Part shown: positions 24,164 to 35,055 of the stretch, in pieces
How the letters are laid out: each line of letters starts with the position of its first letter
Numbering within the stretch: position 1 is the first letter of the stretch
Assembly: GCA_947179155.2 (NCBI GenBank)
Contig: OX359278.1
Span: forward strand, 16,773,996-16,837,995
DNA length: 64,000 nucleotides
Source of the DNA: Hedera helix
Taxonomy: Eukaryota > Streptophyta > Magnoliopsida > Apiales > Araliaceae
Reading direction: 5' to 3'
The notes under the pieces: generated by a model
Told to the model about the DNA's origin: nothing
The model's database searches: none
The model's input: only the letters and a program-made list of their open reading frames with translations
Translations under genes and position numbers: made by a program

Positions 24164-24830
24164 ATTGTTAGGTTATATGGAATGCCTAGAACAATTATTT
24201 CTGACAGATATACTAAGTTCTTGAGTTATTTTTTGAAAACTTTGTGGTATAAGTTAGGTATTAAATTGTTATTTTCTACTACTTGTTACCCACAAACTGA
24301 TGGACAAACGGAGGTCGTCTATAGAACTTTGTTAAGAACATTAATCAAAAAGAACATTAAGCATTGGGAAGAATGTTTACCACATATTGAGTTTGCTTGC
24401 AATAGATATGTTCATTCTACTACAAATTATCCATCTTTTGAAATTGTATATGGTTTTAATTCTTTAAGTTCATTGGATTTACTATCGTTACCTGTTTCTG
24501 AATTTACTACCATGGATGGAAAGAAAAAGGCTAATTTTGTTAAGCAGATACATAAGAAAGCTAGACTTAACATTAAAAGGATGACGTAAGCAAGTGATCT
24601 TTGAGCCTGGTGAATGGGTGTGATTACATTTGCGTAAGGAAAGATTGTTGGCTCGAAGGCGATCGAAATTACTACCAAGAGGGGATGGTCCTTTTTAAGT
24701 GTTGGAGCGCATTAATGACAATGTATACAAATTGGATTTACCTTGTGAGCATAATATTAATGCTACATTTAATGTTTCTAATTTAAGTTCATTTGACACA
24801 AACGATAATTTGAAGGCAAATCATTTTTCA

Positions 24831-24842
24831 AGAGGAGGGGAA
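24831..24842 (+). other. Polypurine tract of element B
   Basis: AGAGGAGGGGAA immediately precedes the 3' LTR. It also encodes the last pol residues (SRGGE), so coding and plus-strand priming functions overlap. Confidence 0.88.
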
Positions 24843-25804
24843 TGATGAGGGCATGCTTGGCTTGGAGGATGATAGTGGAGTTAAAGCTTAAGGAGATCCA
24901 GTTCGAGTACTAATTGGATCGGTTACGCGAGCAAAAGCAAAGTGATTAAAGGAAGGGTTTATTGGACTAATTCATGAAGTGTGGACTAATTAAATTGCAA
25001 GTTATTCAACCAAGAAAGAAGATTTGAAACTAGTTCATCTGCTACAAACAAGCACAAGCCAAGATGGAAAAAGTCAACAAAAAGTCAAACTTAAAAATCT
25101 GCCCAAACGCCTCGGCACTGTTTTTTTGAAGGATTCCAGCTCCTCGACGCATATTGGTCGAGGCTAACACGCCCCCAGCGCTTTTAGTGCATGCCCTGGC
25201 ACTTGACCCATCACCTCGACGCTTCTTTTTGCCTAGGCGATAAAGCCCCTGCGCTTGGACTCAACGGGAGAAAAAAAGTCAACGCGTTTTGACGCATTTA
25301 TGAGTAGTTTTTTATTCTAATTAGGATATTTTATTACCATAGTTGATTAGATTTCTTCTTATGTTATTTCCTATTATGGATTTGGATTTCATAGAATTAG
25401 TATAAATAGACATCAAAAGTTTATAAATCATAACAATTCAATATTCAATATATTTTTTGGGAGGATTTATTCTTCATCTTTTGGTTATTTGAGAATTTCT
25501 TATGTTTCTTAGTTATTCTTGAGATTCAATATTGACTTATCATAGAACAATCCATAGTTGTGTGTGGCGTCGTCTACCACATCAATCGTTGATTGTACCG
25601 AGGTTCGTATTTCTTTAAAGACAACGGGTTTAGGTGTTGTTGGTGTCCATTCAATGCAAATTTCCTTACACAAGCAATTGTACCAAGGTTATTGCTTTAA
25701 TATAAGCAATGGATTGAGTTGTTGTGCATGTTCCACCATATAAATTGGCTAGAAAACAATTCGGGTAGCGTTCAACTTACACAAGCGTACCGTGGACCTT
25801 ATCA
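24843..25804 (+). repeat. 3' LTR of element B
   Basis: It starts TGATGAGGGCATG and ends ACCTTATCA, 962 bp against 929 bp for the 5' copy. TATAAATA lies at 25401-25408. It contains a GCATGCCCTGGCACTTGACC-type insert (about 25190-25235) that is shorter in the 5' LTR. Confidence 0.9.
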
Positions 25805-25809
25805 AAAAA

Positions 25810-26520
25810 TAAGTTTAGTACCGTATTCAAGGTCAATACAAATTCAATTTCACTATTTGGGTGTAAGCCAAGAAGTTCTTCGAAAATACGCTAGAAAATT
25901 CATTAACAATAAGAATATCATTCAAGTCTTACGTATTCTTTTTAAGTCAGTGATATGGGCTAAGACTGATTGACATCCATTTTTTAATAAACAAATGACT
26001 TTATGACTAGAAATGACAGTTATCGATTTGAATGGTTTAGTTGTTTGAATTTGCGTAACAGGTTGATTAGGAATATGAAAACTAATGATCCTATGAAAGC
26101 AATCAATTTTAGCATGATGAGTAATCAACCAATTAATTTCTAAAATCACATCAAATTCATTCATTTCCAAAGAGATAAGATCAACGAGTAATGTAAGGCT
26201 GTTGATTTGGACCAAATAGTATTTATAAACAGTAAATGTAATTACTATTTCTCTTATGGTGTTTCAAATGATAAGTTAAAGTCTAATTTCTCAAGAGTCT
26301 AGTTCAAACGTTGAGCACATGCATGTGAAATAAAAGAGTAGGTAGAGTCAGTATCTAACAGGGCATAAACTTCACAAGAGTTTATGAGAAGCTTACTTGT
26401 GATAACTTCGTTTGGGTTCCACACCTTTTGGGATGTCACGATAAAAGCTCTCCCAAGAATAATAAGTTTTGACTTGTCTATACTAACCTTTGGTGTCACC
26501 ATTATAGCTGGATTTGATTT
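25810..26520 (-). pseudogene. Element A pol: protease and RT N-terminus
   Basis: Reading leftwards: protease with YALLDTDSTYSFIS (the DTG active site has become DTD) at 26299-26400, then MNEFDVILEINWL and HHAKIDC (26110-26160), the usual end of the gypsy protease region. The frame then leads to the RT N-terminal IEF segment ending at the element B insertion at 25810. Stops and frameshifts are present. This is continuous with 12741-13584 once B is removed. Confidence 0.85.
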
Positions 26521-27640
26521 TGCTAAAGAACAAAATCTATGTGGCCTTCTTTCCCATAACTATAGCAAACGTTGGATGACTGAGTACAGTTTGGGATGAT
26601 ATGTCCCTCTTATCCACACTTGTAATATTTGACTGGTGCTTGTTCCCCTCCCTTTGAAACTGGTGTTAGTGCTAATGTCGGTGCCTTTCCATGATCATTG
26701 TTGAGTATTATCTTCTTGAATTTGTTTCGACTAGACTCACTTCTTTTATTATCTAGGTCAAGATTACCACCAAAGTGGTTTTCATTTTTGGCATGTTGAT
26801 TGTCTCATCGATGGTTCTCGTTGTTCCCGTGATTGTTGCCATTGCTACGATTATTATCGTAATTTCTCACTCTTTATCGGTCATTGTCTCTTAGGTGAAA
26901 TGTTTCCTTTTCTTGCTCCACTAATTAAGCCCTATCCATGATATTTGAATACAAATAAAGTTTATGAGAAATAAGGTATTGATGAATTTTTGGTTTCAAA
27001 CCTTGCAAAAATATTTGAGTCATGTGAGCTACATTGTCTACCAAGTGGGGTAGAAATCGGGATAATTCAGCAAACTTGGTCTCGTACTATGAGACAGTCA
27101 TGTTGTTCTGCTCCAACTTAATAAATTCCACTTCCTTAATATGGTGAATACTCTCTAGAAAGTATTTTTCATTGAACAACTCTTGAAACTCCGCCTAAGT
27201 CGAGTGCCGAGTGATGAATTTGTTTCACTAATTCCCACCAATGATTTTCCTCTCCTCGTAACATAAAGGTGGCAAAGGGAACCTTTTGATCATTAGCCCA
27301 ATGTAGTACATTAAATAATTTTGTCATTTGCTTGATTCACTTCTCTGCCTGGAGTGGATCTGGCTTTCTAAAAAACTTATATGGTCCCAACTCCTTGAAC
27401 TGCTTAGTAGTGACCATTTGCGAGTTATCAGCGTTTTCACCGGTATTATAAACAAGAGTTTCAGTTGTCTAGTTTTGCATGAATTGTAGGAAATTCCTAA
27501 AAAATCCATCATACATCACGTGGTCATTAACGTTATTTTTTGAGGTCACAGGAGCCTGATTCGTAGCTTCCTAGTTTTCAACCTTATTTACCTCCTACAT
27601 TTCATAGTTCATCGCCTAATTTTCAGATGCCATTAAGAAA
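26521..27640 (-). pseudogene. gag: Element A gag
   Basis: The start is likely the ATG reading MASEN near 27632. Downstream the translation includes ELGPYKFFRKPDPLQAEK, a KLFNVLHWANDQKVPFATFM segment and HWWELVKQ (about 27210-27380), the retrotransposon gag domain. A zinc knuckle in which YYKCG...EGHIIPNC is recognisable follows (26586-26627), with a second degenerate knuckle after it. Several TAA/TAG/TGA codons and at least two frame changes interrupt it. Between 27640 and the PBS is leader sequence with a CT repeat (27763-27780). Confidence 0.8.
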
Positions 27641-27823
27641 TACGGTTGCAAAATAAAGGTTAGTTAAACAAACTGACATGTCACTTCATATCTCCACATC
27701 CAAACTAACTAATTAGATTACAAAATTTAACTTAGGTAGGACACACTACTGAATGATTCTATTTGTCTCTCTCTCTCTTCATAGTTCTAACTCCTAGATC
27801 TCCATAAGAGATTATATCCCTAA

Positions 27824-27835
27824 GCTCTGATACCA
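27824..27835 (-). other. Primer-binding site of element A
   Basis: GCTCTGATACCA on the plus strand reads TGGTATCAGAGC on the minus strand, the standard plant tRNA-iMet PBS, two bases from the 5' LTR end. Confidence 0.93.
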
Positions 27836-28433
27836 ACTGTGACGCCCCCAAATTCGGGTCTACACAACCCAATTTGAGTCACCAAACAGTAAATAACAAA
27901 ACTATTACAATACAGTGCATCATAATACACAACTAAGTCTTTACTATTATTGTCACATTCAATACAACATGGTGAAGACTACTACAACTACTAACTTGGA
28001 CCATTAGTTCATTCCCTTGCTAGCCCGAGCTACACTCTCATTTCCTGAAAGAAATTATGAAATAAAAGGGTGAACTCAAATAGTCTAGGAAAGAATATCA
28101 TGACTAAGAAAACAATGAATAAATTATCTTTAGCCTTTAATAACGATAAATTAGAGATTTAGAGAATAATAAACAACAAGTTTTCAGCAATATCTGTACT
28201 GAAATGAACAATCCATTAGGAGAGTAAAATAGACCATAATGTTTACCATCTTCTCCTATTTTAGAATTTGCCATCAAGATTTCATCAACTGTAACATCAA
28301 TGTCACGATCATGCCAGTCAACAGTTACTCTTTGCACCTAGCCCAAAGAGAATTTTTACCACATGTCCATGCCACAAAGGCTAAAAACACTCAACAATCA
28401 ACTTATCTTTGCACCCAGGCCAAATATATTCAC

Positions 28434-29019
28434 TGTTGGTTTGCAGAAAAATACATACATATAATCAAAAATTGATGTAATAGCAAAAGTATGACATAAA
28501 TCATAATCAAATTTTTCTGCAACATTCCAAGATCTACCTTCATGCGATATTATTAATTGAGAAATGATCAAAGAATATACCTTAGGAAGATAATTCGAAA
28601 CCACGAACTGATTTACAAGCACCAATCCTTTGTTCCTTCTTGCTTCTTCAAATCCACAGATCAACGTCAGTTACTCAGTGTGTGTAGCACTCTAAAGGTG
28701 ATCCATAAAGAGATTATTGATTAAAAAAATAAATCTAGATTTCTCTAAACCTTGGATGGCTAACCATAATTCACTTTGTCTCTAACTCCTTAGATTATAG
28801 AAAATTGCAACTATTCTTAATACTTCAACTTGTGTAACCCCAATTTTTAATAAGACCCCTCTTATTTATAAACTTGCTCCTCTCTCTTAAACTGTTTAGG
28901 ATTAGGGTCTTAATTCAATTCTCAAATCAATTAAGAACTAAATTAATTATTATTATTATTATAATAATAATTCCTAAACCATTTAGAAAATTAATTTTTT
29001 ATAATAATAATAATAATAA

Positions 29020-29081
<62 letters not shown>

Positions 29082-30285
29082 TCCTCTTATTAATTTATAA
29101 TTAGTATTTTTAAAATACATAATTATAAATATTAAGCTATTTAATTTATTCCACAATGGTATAAATTAAATATACTTAATTTATTATTATCAAGCCAATT
29201 ACTTCTAAACTAAATAATTTTCTTTTTTGATGTGACCCTTTAGGTTCAATATTAAACATGGTAGTAGAATAAATAAATTAAAACAATTCTAATATTATTT
29301 ATTATGAATTAAACTCCTTTAATTTAAAATAAATAAATATATTTATTCTACATCACGAGTGACACTTCTCAGCATATCATGACTATCTGGATAATATGAA
29401 ATCAACGTTTAATCACAAAAAATCTATTTAATAAAAAGTTATCGTACAATTCAATCCTTTTACCATACAATGTCCCGATCAAATATAAGACATGAAATGT
29501 TTGTCAAGTCTTATTCATTTGATCATATGTATTTTAATTTTCAAATGCACAACTCTAGTTAATGTAAATTAGAAACTCCTTTCTAATTTTCATTAAACAC
29601 TGGTCAGGAATTTCTTTGTTGTCACTTATCAAACCGCATATGACATTCTCTCAATTTACTTAAAATGGTAAATCATTTGTTAATCATTCACCTACCTCCA
29701 TGTACACTTCATTATGCCCGAATATACCTTTTGATATACCTTAAGAGTCTTAAAGAATATGTCAAAGTATAACTCATAATACACAAGGTACTGTGATGAT
29801 GTCAAGTTTAAGGATCATTTATACTACTAGCACTACAGGAACTCCTATTGACAAGCAAGTAAAACTCTATTAAATGTTCTTTGAAGCGAGTCACATTCAG
29901 TGAACTTATTCTTTAATAAGTATCTACATACTTGCTTTAATGTTTCTACACAAATAATTATGAGATTAATCATCATCTTCAAAAGAGTAAGTATAATACG
30001 TACTTATCTATCTGGATCCACTAACCACACATTAGTGCTCCTATTATTGGGAACATTTTAGTTTTGTGCTATCTTTAATTTAGATCTCATTAGCATGATC
30101 ATCTTCATGATTCTAAAAATATTGCCCTAAAACTATGTGTTTATCACATTAATTAATTCTATTAATTAAACATGGATATATAAATGCCTTTGAATGAATT
30201 AAATTCTTTTATTAATAAATGAATAAGATTACAAAATATATTTTATCATATCAAATGTGAATGGCTTGAGGGCATACTACTTTCA
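28434..30285 (-). mobile_element. D3: solo LTR inside the 5' LTR of A
   Basis: The plus strand runs TGTTGGTTTGCAG to ACTTTCA with perfect TTCAC duplications (28429-28433, 30286-30290). The 3' LTR of A has no such segment at the matching point (near 2605), which confirms an insertion of 1852 bp. A reverse TATA box (28863-28870) and the minus-strand start TGAAAGTAGTATGCCCTC suggest a minus-oriented copia LTR. It carries a long TAA repeat (29001-29078). No coding sequence. Confidence 0.88.
29001..29078. repeat. (TAA)n microsatellite
   Basis: About 26 triplets with one interruption near 29020, inside solo LTR D3. The translated ORF across it is an artefact of the repeat. Confidence 0.95.
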
Positions 30286-31148
30286 TTCACAACAACTTGA
30301 TTCTTGATGATTAATACAAATAACAGTGATATAAAGGATGAACGAAAATAATAATAATAAAGAATAAACATTCGAGATTTAAAATTTAATTTGTCCAGAG
30401 TCCAATAATGTCCAAATTATCAACACGATGTCCAAAATATCGATTTGAGTATAAGAATGTTTTTTAAGATTCATAGTTCAAAAATAACGTTTATAATTCA
30501 ACAGGAAGGTTAAAGTCAATAGAAAGGTTCAGGTCAATATGAAGGTTCAGGTGAATTGATATTAGATGAAACTCAAACTATTAAGAAAATTTGTAATCAT
30601 TTCAAGAATTTTACCTTTAATATTAAGAATTGTAGAAACGAACAATACGTACTAACCATAGTAAGTTTAAATTTAGGACTATGAAAGAAAATGATATCTC
30701 TTACCTTAACACGTGAATAGATACTACTTTATATATATTTATAATTTAATTAATAACTACCACATATAAATTTCATGGTGTATACTAACTCATATAATAT
30801 GAAATTGTTAAAAGTGACTTGATATTATAAATTTGTGTAGTGTGCAAAATAAAGTAGAACAAACTTGGAAACAGTTTTTGAAAATAATATTTCAAAAGAA
30901 ATCTTCAAGAAAAAGCTTTTCAAAATGATTTTTTAAAGGAAGAATTATAAATACCGTGTGATGTGTGTGGGTGATTGACCAATTTTTATAGAAAAATTTA
31001 CTCAAACAATACTTGCACTTTTACTGATATTCACCAATGCTTAAGATAGCTTTAGCACACTCAGAAAAACACTTCCACAGAGAAATTTTTAGAGAGTGAA
31101 GGAAATAATAAGCAAGAAAGTTATGAAAACTCCTTATGTTAAGACCTC

Positions 31149-31156
31149 TATTTATA
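31149..31156 (-). promoter_or_regulatory. LTR TATA box, 5' LTR of A
   Basis: TATTTATA on plus, TATAAATA on minus, the functional strand of A. Confidence 0.7.
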
Positions 31157-31760
31157 GTAAAGAACTTAATCATCTTATCATAATTCATGATTTTCTAATT
31201 TGATCTACATCAGACATTTCAGATTTTTTTAATCTATACCACACATTTCAGACATCCACATTATCAAGATTATCTCTAATCTATACTACATATTTCAGAT
31301 TTCTTTTATCTATATTACATATTTCAGATTTTCACACTTATTAGATTATCTTTAATCTATATTGCACATTTCAGATCTATTATTATATCCAATTATTATT
31401 AACATAGTGGAAGCACGTAGTTGGCTTTCTAAGTTTGAGACTCATGGTACTAACAACCAGGTCATATTGCACCTTTTTTTTCGAACTTTCTAGACATTGC
31501 CAGTAATGTTAATCACTAACAAAAATATACCAAAATACCAATTATTAATGGAATACCTTAATTAAAGTAATGCTATAATAGTGATAACAATAATATAGAA
31601 AAATAAATAAAGAAAAAGAAAAAATGCGTTATTATGATAATTATTAGTTCAATAATATGAAATATTGTACATGTGCTACTGAAATTATTATTGGTTTAAT
31701 AATGTGAAATACTGTGCAATAGTTACTGTGACACTTATTGGTTCAATAATGTCAAATACC

Positions 31761-31830
31761 ATGTGTTACTATGAAATACCATGTGTTACTGTTGAATACT
31801 GCGTGCTACTGTAGAATACCGTGTGCTACT
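31761..31830. repeat. 20-bp tandem repeat in 5' LTR of A
   Basis: Three and a half copies of a unit near RYGTGYTACTGTWGAATACC at 31761, 31781, 31801 and 31821. The 3' LTR at 4171-4190 has about one and a half, so the array grew after insertion or was lost there. Confidence 0.8.
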
Positions 31831-32123
31831 TTTCCTTTATCACCAGGTATTTTAACAGTTAAAGGTAACAGTTCCACTGACAATTATTTTATTAGAAAGG
31901 TCATTGCTGTCGTTTTCTATATTCGACAATTATTTTAATGTGGGGCCCACCAATGATTGGTTGTTTTGGAGTCGTAGCATTAATCGAATATTTTTTGATA
32001 AATTATAATTTGCGCATGACATCCTTAACTTTAACTTTTATCAATTTAACACCTTACTGTTTTAGAATAATATTTATAAAAAAATTAAATTATATTCAAT
32101 AAAAGTTGAGGTATTACAGTTGT

Positions 32124-32643
32124 GTTTTTTTGATTAGTATCTATTTATCCTTATTTCTTTATTTTGTTCACTATAATATTTAATTAATAACTATTTTAAC
32201 AAAATCGCTTAGCGAACTAGAGTTATATATATATCTTATGAGATAATATAAATGGAATAAAAATAAAAATATCAACCAATTAGAATCAAGTATAATTTTA
32301 TGAGTTAACTCAGTTTAAGATCAGTAAAAATATCTTTGTTAACTTATACAATGAAACGTTGTTTGTGCTATTATAATATATAATAGATAGTTTATAGTAT
32401 AGTTGCAGTATATGTCGTACAAAGCATGATGTCTTATTCTTGATTATTAAATTATATATATATTTTTAATGTTTTTCTAAGTAATATTTTGAAATGAATA
32501 AGTAATATTACTTTTGACTTAATAGGCTATTTTGTTTTTTACATGTTAACATGTTTACGTGTTATTTATTTTTAATGATTAATTTTACAATTTTTTCCAA
32601 AGTTTTTATTCTTTAGGCTAATTTTTTGTATATATTTTCTCTA
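32124..32643. repeat. Orphan fragment of the 1.4-kb tandem unit
   Basis: From about 32420 the sequence follows the repeat copies near 59785-60005 and 61275-61515 (phrases CTTGATT..TTAAATT, AATATTACTTTTGACTTAA, AGGCTATTTT, TTTTTCCAAA). It lies between the right TSD of A and the truncated LTR of H. The first 300 bases show nothing I recognise. Confidence 0.6.
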
Positions 32644-32647
32644 TGTG

Positions 32648-32884
32648 ATTTAGTTCTTGCAATACGATCTTAAGCTTGATATACGATCTTCAAGTCTTAA
32701 ACTCTATACAACAATTTTTCTTTGAAGATTAACCTAACAAATTAGATCTTTTCAAAGTAAGTCCTTGTATAATACGAATTAAATAAGGACTTCACAAAAG
32801 ATATCTTTACAAATATACATTAAGCATTGATCATCTCATGTCACCATTATGTCATCATCAAATTTAATCATGCAAATACTAACA
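32648..32884 (-). repeat. 3' LTR fragment of H
   Basis: On the minus strand it starts TGTTAGTATTTGCATG right after the polypurine tract. It matches the 5' LTR of H only over about 50 bp (32648-32700 with 57108-57160) because each copy is cut at a different end. The outer edge coincides with TGTGATTTAG, a string shared with the neighbouring 1.4-kb repeat. Confidence 0.75.
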
Positions 32885-32897
32885 ATCTCCCCCTATT
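32885..32897 (-). other. Polypurine tract of element H
   Basis: The minus strand reads AATAGGGGGAGAT directly before the LTR start TGTTAG. The surrounding TTTTGTCATCATCGAATAG is of the kind seen at Sirevirus 3' ends. Confidence 0.85.
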
Positions 32898-32993
32898 CGA
32901 TGATGACAAAACTAATACTTTTAGATCAAATTATTAATTTGTTAATGTAGTGCATAAATTTAAACATGACTTAAAATACAGTGAGAAACTGTA

Positions 32994-35055
32994 TTGGTAA
33001 ATCAAAAACATGAATTTATTAATAATTTCCAGATTAGTGCAAATTCAAGATATTCAATGTTACATAGAAATTTATATTCTACTGTTCCGCTTTCTATTAG
33101 GAGGATTTCTTCTTTCTTCTTCCATTATACAATTATATATTTCTCTTCCTTCAGTTTCTTTTTTCTTAACTTAGTAATTTCTTCAATAGTGTCCCTTGGA
33201 CCAAGATTAGGCATATTGAACTAATGTTCTCCTGGTATGTAAACTCCTTGAGACATTCTATTAACAAACATTGGATCATCATTTGGAGTTCTCATACTAG
33301 AAATGGTCACATATTGCCATGATTTTCTTTGTGAAAAAGATTGTTCTTTAATTGGTAAAGCTTGAGCAGTAGGAGGAGATGAACTTCTCATGTGTCTTCC
33401 TTCATCTTATTTTTTCAGCTCCCTCTGAAATGATGATTTCTTCTGCCCACCTGCTCTTCCTCTTTTCTCCCTTTTTTTTGTCATTAGTTAGGAGGGAGAC
33501 TTCCTTGGAGAGCTGTTGAACACCATTTACAAGTTCTTCCAATAAATGGTGAGAGGAGTTAATATTAGTTATATTTTCCTGTCACCTTTTATCAATTTTT
33601 TCTTTGAACTAATGCCATTACTTCATGAGTGGTGCCAAGAACTATATTCATTTGCAACATTTGCTTTACCACAACTAATTTAAACTCTAGGTGAGATGAA
33701 TGTAACTCAAGAAATTTGTCATGGAGAAGCTTGATACAGCTATCATTGGATTTCTGATACTCCAGGATAACATGCTTTTATTATGACAGTTTTGCTAAGA
33801 AAATCTGGTCTCGGTTGTTTAGACCATCCCTCATATCTCTGAACATTTGGCGCATTTGTTTCATAAATTCTTTACCAATCAGCTATTGGAACTCTTTCTA
33901 TAGCAGTAGTGATTTTGTCTATACAGGTTTTAAGCTCTATGGTATTATCTTCAAGATCTTCATTAAAATCCGTAAAGAGAAGAGCCATGAGATCAGCGAT
34001 CTGAATTTTGGATGGAATCACTAAGACTCGATCAAGAATTTGATTCAAGAGTGGAGCTTGACTCGCAGTGTGAGGTTTAGAGATAGTAATTAAAGCATGA
34101 GATACATCAAAGTATTCACTGTTTGATGAGGAGGCTATGTATGATGGAGGGGCTGATGAGGTGATTGGTTGGTCATCTTCTTGAGAAGAGATTGGAGAAT
34201 TTTCAGGGGTTGTTATTAAGTTGAAAACATTTACAAGAGAGGGAGAATTTTCAAACTCTTGAACTGGACAAATTGGTGGATTATCTTGAATGAACGAATG
34301 GTGACACAACTCCTCGATCGGGAGGACAATGATTGGTTATCGATCGTAGAATTTGAAGTTACAACTCTCAAAATTTCATGAATAGGAGTAGTTGAGATAT
34401 TAATTGTATAGTCTTGACCTAGTACAATCGGAGTGGTATGAGGAGGGGAAGTACTAGATATCTCAATCGTATCTTGAGTTAATACGATTGGAGAGTCAAC
34501 AAAAAAGTATGAATCGTGTGATGATTGCTCTGAGATTGTAGAGGATAGCTTTACGATCTCGTTATAGTAAGAGAGGTATGAAAACTTAGAGCAAAAGAAT
34601 AATTTTGGAATAAGGGTGATTTTATCATAAAATTGGCAGAAAGATTGAACGGGTTTATTGAACAAAAGGCTAGTAATATAAGAGAGTGCCTGAAGGAATG
34701 TTAAGTAGCTCCATCTCACAAAGTTATGATATCCCAATGTTAAGGCTTACAACATAGGCATCAAAGGTAGAACGTAAAGAAGTTGTTCACTTTCTGGATC
34801 AAATAGAGTAGTCATTCTATCCATATTCAGATTAATAAAACCTTCTATCAGTTCATCTGCACCCATGCCCACAAGACGCATTCGTCTAGCTCTAGATCTA
34901 ATGAACTTGTTACGTAATCGGGCATGTGGATCATCTATTCCTTCAAGCATAATTCTGGTTACCAATCGTGATGATGCTGATGCTACTTAAGGATGTGCTT
35001 GAGGAATAGATTAGAGCTCCTCCTTAAAGTTTGAATCTTCAGGTTTCACCACCAT
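32994..35055 (-). pseudogene. Element H ORF3, C-terminal part (env-like position)
   Basis: This continues ORF3 after the J insertion. Readable pieces are MVTRIMLEGIDDPHARLRNK (34747-34965), a long segment with repeated Ser/Thr/Ile-rich motifs and QDTIEIS-type phrases (34231-34737), an acidic segment ending ADLMALLFTDFNEDLEDNT (33872-34309), and lower similarity pieces with LGPRDTIEEI and a lysine-rich stretch near 33140-33220 that could form a coiled coil. No signal peptide, clear transmembrane helix or fusion-like region is evident in what survives. The function is unknown; the link to Sirevirus env-like frames rests on position only. Confidence 0.6.

Larger units (their letters stand above)
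18540..24842 (+). pseudogene. Element B integrase, split by solo LTRs E and S2
   Basis: Segment 1 (18540-18803): HHCC zinc-binding region, with VEGICDRCI then HWIDISMNFVLGL entering the core. Segment 2 (22497-22627): LPRSKNGHDSIF to LFFREIV. Segment 3 (24169-24842): GMPRTIISDR, FSTTCYPQTDGQTEVV, WEECLPHIEFACNR, then a C-terminal GD-P-F domain and YKLDLP. Removing S2 with one TSD copy joins segments 2 and 3 in frame without loss. The catalytic core keeps D and E positions, but stops occur (for example TGA after EWV). The pol stop TGA at 24843 is also the first three bases of the 3' LTR. No chromodomain follows. Confidence 0.9.
13585..25804 (+). mobile_element. Element B: Ty3/gypsy retrotransposon nested in RT of A
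   Basis: It has two LTRs (13585-14513, 24843-25804), a PBS, gag with zinc knuckle, protease, RT, RNase H, integrase and polypurine tract, all on the plus strand. Flanking 5-mers are GGAAA (13580-13584) and AAAAA (25805-25809), explicable as one duplication after G-to-A changes. The strongest proof of the boundaries is that removing B and one 5-mer rejoins the RT N-terminus of A in frame around the IDL...APY region. Solo LTRs E and S2 are inserted in its integrase. Without them B is about 7.0 kb, a normal size. The LTRs differ by many substitutions, so B is also old. I see no chromodomain. Confidence 0.92.
2007..32118 (-). mobile_element. Element A: old Ty3/gypsy retrotransposon with chromodomain-type pol, split by nested insertions
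   Basis: Read on the minus strand, A has a 5' LTR (32118-27838), a PBS exactly complementary to tRNA-iMet (27835-27824), gag, protease, RT, RNase H, integrase, a chromodomain-like tail, a polypurine tract (5796-5782) and a 3' LTR (5781-2007). Flanking 5-mers GTTAT (2002-2006) and GTTGT (32119-32123) are a target-site duplication with one G-to-A type change. The order PR-RT-RNaseH-IN and the C-terminal signature VLW next to a chromodomain-like region place it among chromoviruses (Tekay/Del-like; the lineage is inferred). The LTRs differ from each other at many sites, mainly transitions, so it is old. Four foreign insertions (D1, C, B, D3) more than double its length. Confidence 0.9.
27838..32118 (-). 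repeat. 5' LTR of element A, interrupted by D3
   Basis: Minus-strand start TGTAATACCTCAAC (32118) and end GGGGGCGTCACA (27838). Without D3 and one TSD copy it is about 2.4 kb. A TATA box lies at 31149-31156 and a 20-bp tandem expansion at 31761-31830. It aligns with 2007-5781 throughout. Confidence 0.9.

Noticed and set aside
28874..29104. ORF with long isoleucine runs
   Set aside because: It is a translation of the (TAA)n microsatellite in solo LTR D3.
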